DNA of 64,000 nt, from NCBI RefSeq assembly GCF_020923495.1, contig NZ_CP064048.1, positions 87,501-151,500 of the forward strand, written 5' to 3'. Position numbers and translations under genes: made by a program. The number at the start of each line of letters is the position of its first letter. Position 1 is the first letter of the stretch. The notes below the pieces were generated by a model. It was not told the origin of the DNA. It searched no databases and saw only the letters and a program-made list of their open reading frames with translations. Shown piece by piece: positions 53,248 through 59,758 of the stretch. This stretch comes from Brevibacillus sedimenti. GTDB taxonomy: Bacteria > Bacillota > Bacilli > Brevibacillales > Brevibacillaceae.

Positions 53248-53343
53248 ATGAGCAGCATCTTTAACGGCGACCTGGACGATTTCACTCTGGTGTTGATCCT
53301 GTTCATCCTGCTGGTGATCGTTGGTTGTTCCTGCGACAATTAA
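53248..53343 (+). CDS. YjcZ-like sporulation miniprotein (31 aa)
   Basis: An ATG at 53248 is preceded by AAAGGAGGATG. The product has a polar start (MSSIFNGDLDDF), one membrane helix (TLVLILFILLVIVGCSC) and ends DN. The FILLVIVG core is the signature of YjcZ/YtzL-type miniproteins, abundant in spores of Bacillales and made during sporulation. It stands alone with a terminator at 53419-53445. Confidence 0.75.
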   Translation: MSSIFNGDLDDFTLVLILFILLVIVGCSCDN

Positions 53344-53418
53344 AACGGTAGCGCACATCTGCGCCAATCATAGCATATACATTAGCACCGAATCCTGCAC
53401 AGCGCGTTTCATACGCAC

Positions 53419-53445
53419 GCTACCCTGACCACGGGTAGCTTTTTT
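53419..53445 (+). terminator. Terminator after the YjcZ-like gene
   Basis: GCTACCC and GGGTAGC form a stem around a seven-base loop, then TTTTTT. Confidence 0.85.
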
Positions 53446-53512
53446 CTCGTCGATTTGTGTACAATATTTACAATACATACTAGTGCAATGGAAAGTGAGG
53501 TACGTCTGTGCA

Positions 53513-54625
53513 ATGAAAGATCCCCGTATCGAAAAACTGGCCGATGTGCTGGTGAACTACTCGACGCGCGTCCAGCGCGATGAAAACGTTCTCATCTATG
53601 CGATCGGCGAGGTAAGCGAACTGGTTCGCGCCGTCATCCGCAAGGTGTACGAGGCGGGCGGCAACCCGTACGTGCAGTTGATCGACCAAGCGATCCAACG
53701 GGAACTGCTGCTTGGCGCAAATGAGACGCAGTTGGGCGTGATGCGCGATGCAGAAGTTTCCTTCATGAAGCAAATGGACTGCTACATCGGCATTCGCGGC
53801 AGCGACAACATCAGCGAGCTGTCCGACGTACCGGGGGACAAGATGCAGCTCTACAACAAGCTCCTGCTGCGTCCCGTACTGGACGTGCGCGTGCCGGAGA
53901 CCAAGTGGGTCGTGCTGCGCTACCCCAATGCGTCCATGGCCCAGTTGGCCAACATGAGCACCGATGCTTTCGAAGACTTCTATTTCAAGGTCTGCACTCT
54001 GGATTACGGCAAAATGGACAAGGCAATGGACAGCCTCGTCGAGCTGATGGAAAAGACGGACAAAGTGCGCATCACCGGCCCGGGCACCGATCTGACCTTT
54101 TCCATCAAAGGCATTCCGGCGATCAAGTGCTCCGGACAGTCCAACATCCCGGATGGCGAAGTGTTCACCGCTCCCGTCCGCGACTCCGTCAACGGCGTCA
54201 TCAGCTACAACACGCCGTCGCCGTACCAGGGCTTCACGTTTGACAACATCAAGCTGACCTTCAAGGACGGCAAAATCATCGACGCGACCGCCAACGATAC
54301 CAAACGGATCAACGAAGTGTTCGATACGGACGAAGGTGCGCGCTACATCGGGGAATTTGCCATCGGGGTCAACCCGTACATCCAGAACCCGATGAAAGAC
54401 ATCCTGTTTGACGAAAAAATCGACGGCAGCTTCCACTTCACACCCGGTCAAGCCTACGATGAAGCGTTCAACGGCAACAGGTCGTCCATCCACTGGGACC
54501 TGGTCTGCATCCAGCGTCCGGAGTGGGGCGGCGGCGAAATCTGGTTTGACGACCGCTTGATTCGCAAAGACGGCCGCTTTGTCGTTCCGGAGTTGGAATG
54601 CCTCAATCCGGAAAATCTGAAGTAA
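53513..54625 (+). CDS. ampS: M29-family metallo-aminopeptidase (AmpS-like)
   Basis: A 370-residue cytoplasmic aminopeptidase of clan M29, with broad N-terminal specificity and two metal ions. Ligand regions seen are GEFAIGVNP (Glu), DGSFHFTPGQAYD (His and Tyr) and SSIHWDLVC (HxD near the C-terminus). N-terminal DPRIEKLADVLVNYSTRV is typical. The ATG at 53513 was chosen because it begins MKDPRIE as in homologues; GTGAGG lies 13 bases upstream. Confidence 0.92.
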   Translation: MKDPRIEKLADVLVNYSTRVQRDENVLIYAIGEVSELVRAVIRKVYEAGGNPYVQLIDQAIQRELLLGANETQLGVMRDAEVSFMKQMDCYIGIRGSDNISELSDVPGDKMQLYNKLLLRPVLDVRVPETKWVVLRYPNASMAQLANMSTDAFEDFYFKVCTLDYGKMDKAMDSLVELMEKTDKVRITGPGTDLTFSIKGIPAIKCSGQSNIPDGEVFTAPVRDSVNGVISYNTPSPYQGFTFDNIKLTFKDGKIIDATANDTKRINEVFDTDEGARYIGEFAIGVNPYIQNPMKDILFDEKIDGSFHFTPGQAYDEAFNGNRSSIHWDLVCIQRPEWGGGEIWFDDRLIRKDGRFVVPELECLNPENLK

Positions 54626-54642
54626 CGATGCAATCGCCGCAC

Positions 54643-54679
54643 AAAAAAGCGAAGGGACGCAAAATCCCTTCGCTTTTTT
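54643..54679. terminator. Bidirectional terminator
   Basis: AAAAAAGCGAAGGGA pairs with TCCCTTCGCTTTTTT. It serves ampS and perhaps the convergent padR gene. Confidence 0.9.
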
Positions 54680-54725
54680 ATCTGCTCTCTTAATTCGCTG
54701 CGGCCCGGACAGTCTCGTCCGTTCC

Positions 54726-55262
54726 CTACAGGGGACAGGCGGTCTGTTGTTTCAGCAGAGCCGGCATGTGTTGTTCCAAAAACGCAATCGTCGTCTCCAG
54801 GTGGTGGATCGTGTACTCCCAGCAGAATCGCTGGTACTCGTCAAGGTGCTGCTGCAGATCCTGGTACGAGTGTCTTGTGTGCTTGAGCAAGTCCCGCTGC
54901 ATCTCCAGACAGTCCTGCATCAGTTCCCTTTGCTCCTCTGGCGTGCGGCTCTTGCCGAAAAAGATTTTGACCAGCATGTCGGACCGCAGCACCGGCGGCA
55001 GTATCGGAGTCAGCATCTCCTTGCGAAACGCCTCCCGACCGGCCTCCGTGATGCTGTAGAGGATCTTGTTCGGCTTGCCCGACTGGATGACTTCCCGTTT
55101 GGTTACGTATCCTTCGTCCTCCAGCTTGCGGAGCGCCGGGTAAATGGCACCGAAGCTGGCGTCATAGAAAAAGCCGATGCTGTTGGAAAACGCCTGTTTG
55201 ATATCGTACCCACTCATCTCTGTGTAACTCAAAAACCCGAGAATAATTGTTTTGACATCCAT
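54726..55262 (-). CDS. PadR-family transcriptional regulator
   Basis: A 178-residue PadR protein. The N-terminal winged helix is MDVKTIILGFLSYTEMSGYD, ...FGAIYPALRKLEDEGYVTKR, and the C-terminal VirR-like helical domain (MLVKIFFGKSRTPEEQREL and YTIHHLETTIAFLEQHM) belongs to the subfamily-1 type. PadR proteins repress adjacent genes, often exporters or stress genes. None is adjacent here except the divergent interrupted protease. The start at 55262 follows GGAGGGATGTAG. Confidence 0.87.
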   Translation of the reverse strand: MDVKTIILGFLSYTEMSGYDIKQAFSNSIGFFYDASFGAIYPALRKLEDEGYVTKREVIQSGKPNKILYSITEAGREAFRKEMLTPILPPVLRSDMLVKIFFGKSRTPEEQRELMQDCLEMQRDLLKHTRHSYQDLQQHLDEYQRFCWEYTIHHLETTIAFLEQHMPALLKQQTACPL

Positions 55263-55377
55263 CTCTCTACATCCCTCCAACACGCTGTCTGCACTGTCGA
55301 ATGCGCTATATGTTCGAAATATTCTATATAAGTATTATAAGACCTTTATTATGATTATACCAATCCTATTTCTTTAT

Positions 55378-55402
55378 TATATCAATTAAAATTATTGATA
55401 TA
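55378..55402. repeat. Perfect inverted repeat between padR and the protease gene
   Basis: TATATCAAT (55378-55386) and ATTGATATA (55394-55402), loop of seven, in an AT-rich stretch (about 55300-55415) unlike the GC-rich surroundings. It is a candidate operator for the divergent PadR. Confidence 0.5.
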
Positions 55403-55936
55403 TCCATCTCGTAAATATTTGGGCGTCCCTTCCTCCCTGCTGTGCCATAAGATGATACATACCTATCTGCTGTGGGGGGAGATACCGTGAAAAGTAAAAA
55501 ATGGTCCCATTACACCAAAGTCAAGTACCCTGTGAGCAGCAGTTTACATCCTCTCAACTTTTTCGTGCCGATTGTGGAGCGCGTCAAGGCAGGCGTCGTC
55601 TCCATTGTGACCGAGGATACGCCCCACGGGCACAAAATGGAATCGCTGATCCGCAGTCTGATCACCGACGAGTCGCCACTTCCCTCCGAGCGGAGTTACG
55701 GCTCCGGTTTTATATTTCATCCCAAAGGATACATTCTCACCAGTGAGCACGTGATAGGAAAATCGCGGACCATCTACGTCAAACTGTACAACGGGAAGGT
55801 GTTTGAAGCACAACGGGTGCTGACCGACCGCGTTCGCGACTACGCTGTTATCAAGATCGACGCGGATTGCAAGCTGACCCCGCTGCGGCTGGGCAGTTCA
55901 GCCGACACGAAGGTGGGCGAATGGGTCATCAGCATT

Positions 55937-55946
55937 GGTTCCCCGC
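55937..55946 (+). repeat. attL core
   Basis: GGTTCCCCGC direct repeat, left copy, codons 151-154 of the protease. The right half of this site (55946-55966) is element-derived. Confidence 0.85.
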
Positions 55947-56005
55947 CTGCCGCCATAGCGGCAAACCGAGGACTAAATGGCGAGTGCCGCTTGGGAGTGA
56001 ATGCA

Positions 56006-56036
56006 ACTTACCTTTCTCAAGTATGTATGTTACAAT
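56006..56036 (+). promoter_or_regulatory. Candidate promoter and operator of the HxlR gene
   Basis: A TACAAT -10 (56031-56036) lies 17 bases after a weak TTACCT. The imperfect inverted repeat ACTTAC (56006-56011) / GTATGT (56021-56026) covers the spacer, as expected for HxlR-type autoregulation. Confidence 0.4.
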
Positions 56037-56078
56037 TAAGGACAACACAATAAGCTGTTTCGCAGAGGTGACACCGAC

Positions 56079-56399
56079 GTGGGTCAAGAATTTGCTGGCG
56101 AGCAAATGTGCCCGAAGTACGAAGGGGCCATGAACATTCTCGGCAAGAGATGGACCGGACTGATCATCCATGTGCTGCTGCTCGGGGCTGTCCGTTTCAA
56201 GGACATCCGCGAAATGGTGCCGCACATGAGCGATAAAATGCTGTCGGAACGATTGAAAGAACTGGAGGAACTGGGCATTCTGGAACGCAAGGTGTTTCCG
56301 GAAACTCCCGTCCGCATTGAATACCATCTGACGGAAAAAGGAAAAGATCTGCGCCCCGTGATCGAATCGATTCACGCTTGGGGCCAGAAGTGGATATAG
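56079..56399 (+). CDS. HxlR-family winged-helix regulator with N-terminal redox-type cysteine
   Basis: A 106-residue MarR/DUF24 (HxlR) regulator. The start is GTG 56079 after GAGGTGACACCGAC. Its N-terminus is MGQEFAGEQMCPKYEGAMNI, with the single conserved Cys before the first helix that YodB/CatR/HypR-type sensors use for quinone, diamide or disulfide stress. The HTH (FKDIREMVPHMSDKMLSERL) and wing (PVRIEYHLTEKGKDL) follow. It lies inside the recombinase element, upstream of the recombinase and separated from it by a terminator. It may regulate itself, the recombinase or host genes. Confidence 0.88.
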   Translation: MGQEFAGEQMCPKYEGAMNILGKRWTGLIIHVLLLGAVRFKDIREMVPHMSDKMLSERLKELEELGILERKVFPETPVRIEYHLTEKGKDLRPVIESIHAWGQKWI

Positions 56400-56433
56400 T
56401 CGGCTGCACCGGCTGTCCGCGCCCCGCTAAAGT

Positions 56434-56462
56434 CCCGCCAGGAACGTCGGCGGGGCTTTTTT
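56434..56462 (+). terminator. Terminator between HxlR and recombinase genes
   Basis: CCCGCC (56434-56439) pairs with GGCGGG (56449-56454), followed by GCTTTTTT. The recombinase would need its own promoter, not evident in the remaining 70 bases. Confidence 0.7.
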
Positions 56463-56531
56463 GGCTGTCCAGGCATATGCACCGCTTCCCTGCTGTAGAC
56501 TCTACCATCCGCGATGAGGGAAGGTGGTTCG

Positions 56532-57986
56532 ATGCGAACGGCTGTCTACATTCGCGTCAGTACGGAGGAACAGGCCAAGGAGGGATTTTCCGTGGCCGCC
56601 CAGCGGGAGCGGCTGCTCGCCTACATTCGCTCCCAGGGCTGGACCTTGGCGGACATCTACGCCGACGAAGGCGAGAGTGCCAAGGATACGCGCCGGCCTG
56701 CGCTGCAGCGGATGCTGGCAGACGTGCGGCTGGGGCGGATCGACGTGGTGCTGGTGTACCGGCTGGACCGTCTGACCCGCTCCGTCCTGGATCTGTACCG
56801 GCTGCTGAGCCAGTTTGAACGGTACGGCGTCCGCTTCAAAAGCTGCACGGAAGTCTACGACACGACGACGGCAATCGGCCGGCTGTTCATCACGCTGGTG
56901 GCGGCTCTGGCCCAATGGGAGCGGGAAAACCTGGCGGAACGAGTGAAGCTGGGGATGGAGCAGATGGTGAGGGAGCGAAAACGGCCGGGCGGCCCCCCGC
57001 CCTACGGTTATGAATGGCAGGACGGCCGGCTGGTGGTGCATCCGACAGAGGGAGAGGCAGTTCGCGGCATGTTCCGGCATTTTCTGGCCGGATGGACACC
57101 CCGGCAGATTGCCGAATGGGCCAACCATGAGGGCTTTCGCGGTAAACACGGTGCCCGCTGGAGCCCCGGCGCGGTGACCCGCCTGTTGAAAAATCCGGTA
57201 TACTACGGAGCCCTGCGATGGAACTACGCAGAAGGCGGCCAGCGGCTCAACCGGCCGGAAAAGTGGATGCTCGTCGAACGGGCACATCCGGCCATCGTCG
57301 ATGCCTCCACGTTTGCAGCCGTCCAACAGCGACTTGCGGAGCGGCGGTCTCTTCATCCCCGGGTCCTCTCTTCGCCGTTCATCTTTTCCGGCCTCCTGTA
57401 CTGCTCCCGCTGCGGCTCACCGATGCGCGGCAAGACGGCCCGGACCAAAAAACCCAACGGCAAACGCTACACGCACCACTATTACCTGTGCAAAAACAGG
57501 CAGAAGGGCGGGTGTCAGGCCGCCGCGATCCGCGAAGATCGGCTGGCCCGGGAAGTGATCAGCCACCTCCACCGCTACGGGGAGGAACTGCGTGCGGCCT
57601 GCCGCGAAGCTGTCGCGTCCGGGGCAGCTCAAACGGAAATGGCGGCAGCGGAAGCGCTGCTGAAAAAATGCCGGCAAAGGCGGAAACGCTGGGAAGACGC
57701 CTATGCCGAAGGGCTCATCACACTGGGAGAGTACCGCGCCAAGCTGGGAGAGCTGAAACAGGCGGAACAGGAGGCGCTGGCCGCAGCGCAGTGCCGCCCT
57801 CTTGCGGCCGTTTCGGACGAGTGGCAGGAAATGCTGGCTGATTGGTCCTCCATCTGGGAGAGTGCCACGCGGGAAGAGCGCCGGCAGTTGGCCGACATTC
57901 TGCTCCGCCGTCTGGAAGCGGATACGTGTCCGTCAGCGTCCGGCTCCGGTCTGGCCGTGCGCCTCACGCTGCTCGCGTTTCGCTGA
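56532..57986 (+). CDS. Large serine recombinase (site-specific integrase)
   Basis: A 484-residue large serine recombinase. The catalytic domain (1-150) begins [20 protein letters not shown] with the nucleophile Ser at residue 10, followed by [17 protein letters not shown]. The recombinase domain (about 160-270) has PPPYGYEW and [14 protein letters not shown] zinc ribbon (CSRCGSPM ... [12 protein letters not shown]) and a coiled-coil-rich C-terminus complete the protein. The start follows GAGGGAAGGTGGTTCG. The stop is 26 bases from the attR core, the usual arrangement of integrase and attP. Likely cuts at the central TC of the GGTTCCCCGC core. Confidence 0.93.
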   Translation: MRTAVYIRVSTEEQAKEGFSVAAQRERLLAYIRSQGWTLADIYADEGESAKDTRRPALQRMLADVRLGRIDVVLVYRLDRLTRSVLDLYRLLSQFERYGVRFKSCTEVYDTTTAIGRLFITLVAALAQWERENLAERVKLGMEQMVRERKRPGGPPPYGYEWQDGRLVVHPTEGEAVRGMFRHFLAGWTPRQIAEWANHEGFRGKHGARWSPGAVTRLLKNPVYYGALRWNYAEGGQRLNRPEKWMLVERAHPAIVDASTFAAVQQRLAERRSLHPRVLSSPFIFSGLLYCSRCGSPMRGKTARTKKPNGKRYTHHYYLCKNRQKGGCQAAAIREDRLAREVISHLHRYGEELRAACREAVASGAAQTEMAAAEALLKKCRQRRKRWEDAYAEGLITLGEYRAKLGELKQAEQEALAAAQCRPLAAVSDEWQEMLADWSSIWESATREERRQLADILLRRLEADTCPSASGSGLAVRLTLLAFR

Positions 57987-58012
57987 GGCAGTTTGCCCCT
58001 ACGGGAGCAGAC

Positions 58013-58022
58013 GGTTCCCCGC
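58013..58022 (+). repeat. attR core
   Basis: GGTTCCCCGC direct repeat, right copy. Left of it lies element sequence (57991-58011 is the attP left arm), right of it the protease frame continues as [11 protein letters not shown]. Confidence 0.85.
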
Positions 58023-58279
58023 TCGGTCTGGAAAACTCCGTCACGGCCGGCATCATCAGTGCCAAAAACCGGCGCCTGCAGGTGGCCAGGCGGATGTACG
58101 AGGATATTTTTCAGACAGACGCGGCGATCAACCCCGGTAACAGCGGCGGTCCGCTGATCAATCTGAACGGAGAAGTGATCGGACTAAACGCGTTCATTAT
58201 TCAATCCAGTCAATGTCTCGGATTTGCCATCGGCATTGACGCGCTGAAGGAGCGGTTGGCACAGTTCGTGTTCACCTAA
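58013..58279 (+). pseudogene. Trypsin-like (HtrA-type) serine protease, 3' part
   Basis: This 89-codon piece begins [20 protein letters not shown] and contains the catalytic serine loop [20 protein letters not shown], ending [10 protein letters not shown]. It has no start codon with a ribosome-binding site, so it is probably silent while the element is in place. It is in the same phase as the 5' part across the 2,076-bp element. There is no PDZ domain after the protease domain, so the rejoined enzyme is a minimal HtrA-like protease. Confidence 0.9.
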
Positions 58280-58339
58280 GCTAAGCCCCTCCCGCCTCGC
58301 AGGTGATGCTGACTTGCCGCACCGGCTCTCGCCCCCAAC

Positions 58340-58376
58340 AAAAAACCCCGTCTACCGTGACGGGGCTTGTTTTTCA
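58340..58376. terminator. Bidirectional terminator
   Basis: CCCCGT and ACGGGG form the stem, with a T-run on each strand (AAAAAACCCCG on one side, CTTGTTTTT on the other). It would end both the protease gene and the small minus-strand gene, whose TAG stop is in the loop. Confidence 0.75.
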
Positions 58377-58498
58377 AAGGCAATCAAATACACGCCGCTG
58401 CCCTGTTCATTGATCTGTTGTTCCGCCTGCTTCAACTGCTGAAGCTGGGCCTCTGTCAAGCGGGCAATCGGCAGTTCGTCGAGCCGGTTCTGTTTCAC
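58352..58498 (-). CDS. Small helical protein (48 aa)
   Basis: A GTG at 58498 has GGAGGAATGGCAC directly upstream. The product begins MKQNRLDELPIARLTEAQLQ, continues as a Gln-rich amphipathic helix and ends GVYLIAFEKQAPSR. The stop lies in the loop of the bidirectional terminator. I do not recognise the family. It could be co-transcribed with the DUF2325 gene, whose stop is 63 bases upstream. Confidence 0.6.
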   Translation of the reverse strand: MKQNRLDELPIARLTEAQLQQLKQAEQQINEQGSGVYLIAFEKQAPSR

Positions 58499-58561
58499 GT
58501 GCCATTCCTCCGTTTGTTGTCAGACTCGAAATGTAGTCTGCCCACTCAGGAGGTTATGTAT

Positions 58562-58843
58562 TTACGCCACGTGCAGAAGAGCCTTGGCAATGGCTGCACA
58601 AGAACGTTTGCAGAACACAATCGGCAGTTCCCGGTCTTTTGCCTGATTTTTCACCGTCTTGGCCAGATTGTGGTTGACGAAGTCGGTCAGCACCAAAATC
58701 ATGTGGACGCCGGTCGGGATTTTCACGCCGGTTTGCGAGCTTTTCCGGCCGGTCACGTGATGAATCTCGGTAAATCCTTGATTTTGCAAAAAATCAACGA
58801 TATTGCCCAGGCGGTCACCGCCGATGACGAGAATGGACGACAT
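58562..58843 (-). CDS. DUF2325 protein
   Basis: A 93-residue protein beginning MSSILVIGGDRLGNIVDFL, with TGVKIPTGVHMILVLTDFVNHN... and a C-terminal VFCKRSCAAIAKAL that has a CxxxC-like pair (two Cys, spacing KRS). This is the DUF2325 Rossmann-like family of unknown function. The start follows TAGGAGGGAATTACC. It is divergent from the encapsulin operon, and two Fur-like boxes lie in the shared intergenic region, so both sides are probably iron-regulated. That suggests a role in iron handling, not shown directly. Confidence 0.8.
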   Translation of the reverse strand: MSSILVIGGDRLGNIVDFLQNQGFTEIHHVTGRKSSQTGVKIPTGVHMILVLTDFVNHNLAKTVKNQAKDRELPIVFCKRSCAAIAKALLHVA

Positions 58844-58909
58844 GGTAATTCCCTCCTACTTGAATGGTTTGCTGAATCGTTGTATGTTGTGTCTCGCTTG
58901 TTTTCTAAT

Positions 58910-58924
58910 TGATAATGAATCTCA
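58910..58924. promoter_or_regulatory. Fur-box-like site 1
   Basis: TGATAATGAATCTCA matches the 7-1-7 Fur consensus TGATAATnATTATCA at 12 of 14 informative positions, the left half perfectly. Confidence 0.6.
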
Positions 58925-58931
58925 CTATTAT

Positions 58932-58946
58932 TGATAAATATTATCA
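58932..58946. promoter_or_regulatory. Fur-box-like site 2
   Basis: TGATAAATATTATCA matches TGATAATnATTATCA at 13 of 14 positions. With site 1 it forms a pair 22 bases apart, between the DUF2325 gene and the encapsulin operon. A TATAAT at 59056-59061 on the plus strand may be the operon's -10 box. Confidence 0.75.
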
Positions 58947-59095
58947 TTCCCAATTAGCTTTGACAATACTCTCCGAGGTAACATTTTTGTGTCAGCAGAA
59001 ATACTAAGACCGATCCTGCATTGTTCTTGTCCGGTGCCTTTTTCCAGCGATATGATATAATGAAAAGACACTTACCAGTGAGGAGGTAGCGTTGG

Positions 59096-59710
59096 GTGCA
59101 AGAGATGTCACAACTGCACGCCATATTTACCCGCACCAGCGGCTTTATCGAGCGCTTCATGGGCATCATCCAGCCGATTATCGACGCGGCGCAGGATGAA
59201 CACACCCGCCTGTACTATCACCACATCTTGGAGGAAGAAGAACAGCGCCTCGGCCGCCTGAACGAGCTGATTCCCTACCTCGACTCCCTCATCGACGGGG
59301 ACAAGGCGAAACAACTCAGCGATCGGGAGTTTTCCCGCCTGCTTTCCGACATAAATCTGGAACGGTTCGGCCTGCACAACTTCCGCGAACACCTGGAACT
59401 CTCCCTGTACGAGTTTCAGGACGAGGAGACGCGCAGTGTCCTGAGCAGCATGCGCGAAGCGACCCAGGAAGATTACCTCCGCGTCAAGGAGATCATTGCC
59501 GCGCTGAGCGAACGCTTTTCCGACGACGACCGCCGTCCTGACCTGACCGACCATGACGAGGGGCACGACATTCACCAGGTGGATCACCTGCAGGCTTCCG
59601 CGGCCCAAATCGGTTCAGCACACGCCGGAAAAGCACCGGGAGCCGCACATGCCGTTTCCGCCCCGGCAGCCAAAAAAGGATTGACCGTCGGCAGTTTGAA
59701 GGGGTTGTAA
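59096..59710 (+). CDS. IMEF-type iron-mineralizing encapsulin cargo protein
   Basis: A 204-residue protein with a helical ferritin-like region (residues about 1-145: EEEEQRLGRLNELIPYLDSL, NFREHLELSLYEFQDEETRS) and a disordered His-, Ala- and Pro-rich linker (about 150-190). It ends KKGLTVGSLKGL, the TVGSL-type encapsulin loading peptide. These match IMEF proteins of Firmicutes, which oxidise Fe(II) and fill a large encapsulin shell with iron mineral. The start is GTG 59096, nine bases after AGGAGG; an ATG three codons later is too far from it. The shell gene follows 48 bases downstream. Confidence 0.9.
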   Translation: MQEMSQLHAIFTRTSGFIERFMGIIQPIIDAAQDEHTRLYYHHILEEEEQRLGRLNELIPYLDSLIDGDKAKQLSDREFSRLLSDINLERFGLHNFREHLELSLYEFQDEETRSVLSSMREATQEDYLRVKEIIAALSERFSDDDRRPDLTDHDEGHDIHQVDHLQASAAQIGSAHAGKAPGAAHAVSAPAAKKGLTVGSLKGL

Positions 59711-59758
59711 AGGGCCGTTTCTTCTTCATCATTTTTGAACGAATTGGAGGTAGCAACG

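Larger units (their letters stand above)
55487..56053 (+). pseudogene. Trypsin-like (HtrA-type) serine protease, 5' part, interrupted by a recombinase element
   Basis: The genuine coding part is 55487-55946, followed by 35 codons of element sequence before a stop at 56053. It starts at GTG 55487 after GGGGGGAGATACC. It carries the first half of an S1C protease: the catalytic His in GYILTSEHVIG and the Asp in RVRDYAVIKID, then GEWVISIGSP where homology ends. The Ser and oxyanion loop are on the far side of the element (58013-58279). Unlike classic HtrA there is no membrane helix before the protease domain. The truncated product cannot be an active protease. Removing 2,076 bases rejoins the halves in frame to 238 residues. 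Confidence 0.9.
55937..58012. mobile_element. 2,076-bp serine-recombinase element inserted in the protease gene
   Basis: The element lies between two copies of GGTTCCCCGC, at 55937-55946 and 58013-58022. It encodes an HxlR-type regulator and a large serine recombinase and nothing else. The length is a multiple of three (692 codons). Joining its ends gives a 52-bp imperfect palindrome: arms 57991-58011 and 55946-55966 match at 16 of 21 positions, including GTTTGCC / GGCAAAC at the outer edges, with TC at the centre. This fits a serine-integrase attP. The joined flanks read through the conserved [13 protein letters not shown] motif of HtrA proteases, i.e. attB. Confidence 0.9.

Noticed and set aside
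55487-56053. Left protease fragment as a complete gene
   Set aside because: It lacks the catalytic serine, and homology stops at the direct repeat.
55937-58012. Recombinase element as a prophage remnant
   Set aside because: No phage structural, lysis or replication gene lies between the att cores; only a regulator and recombinase are present.
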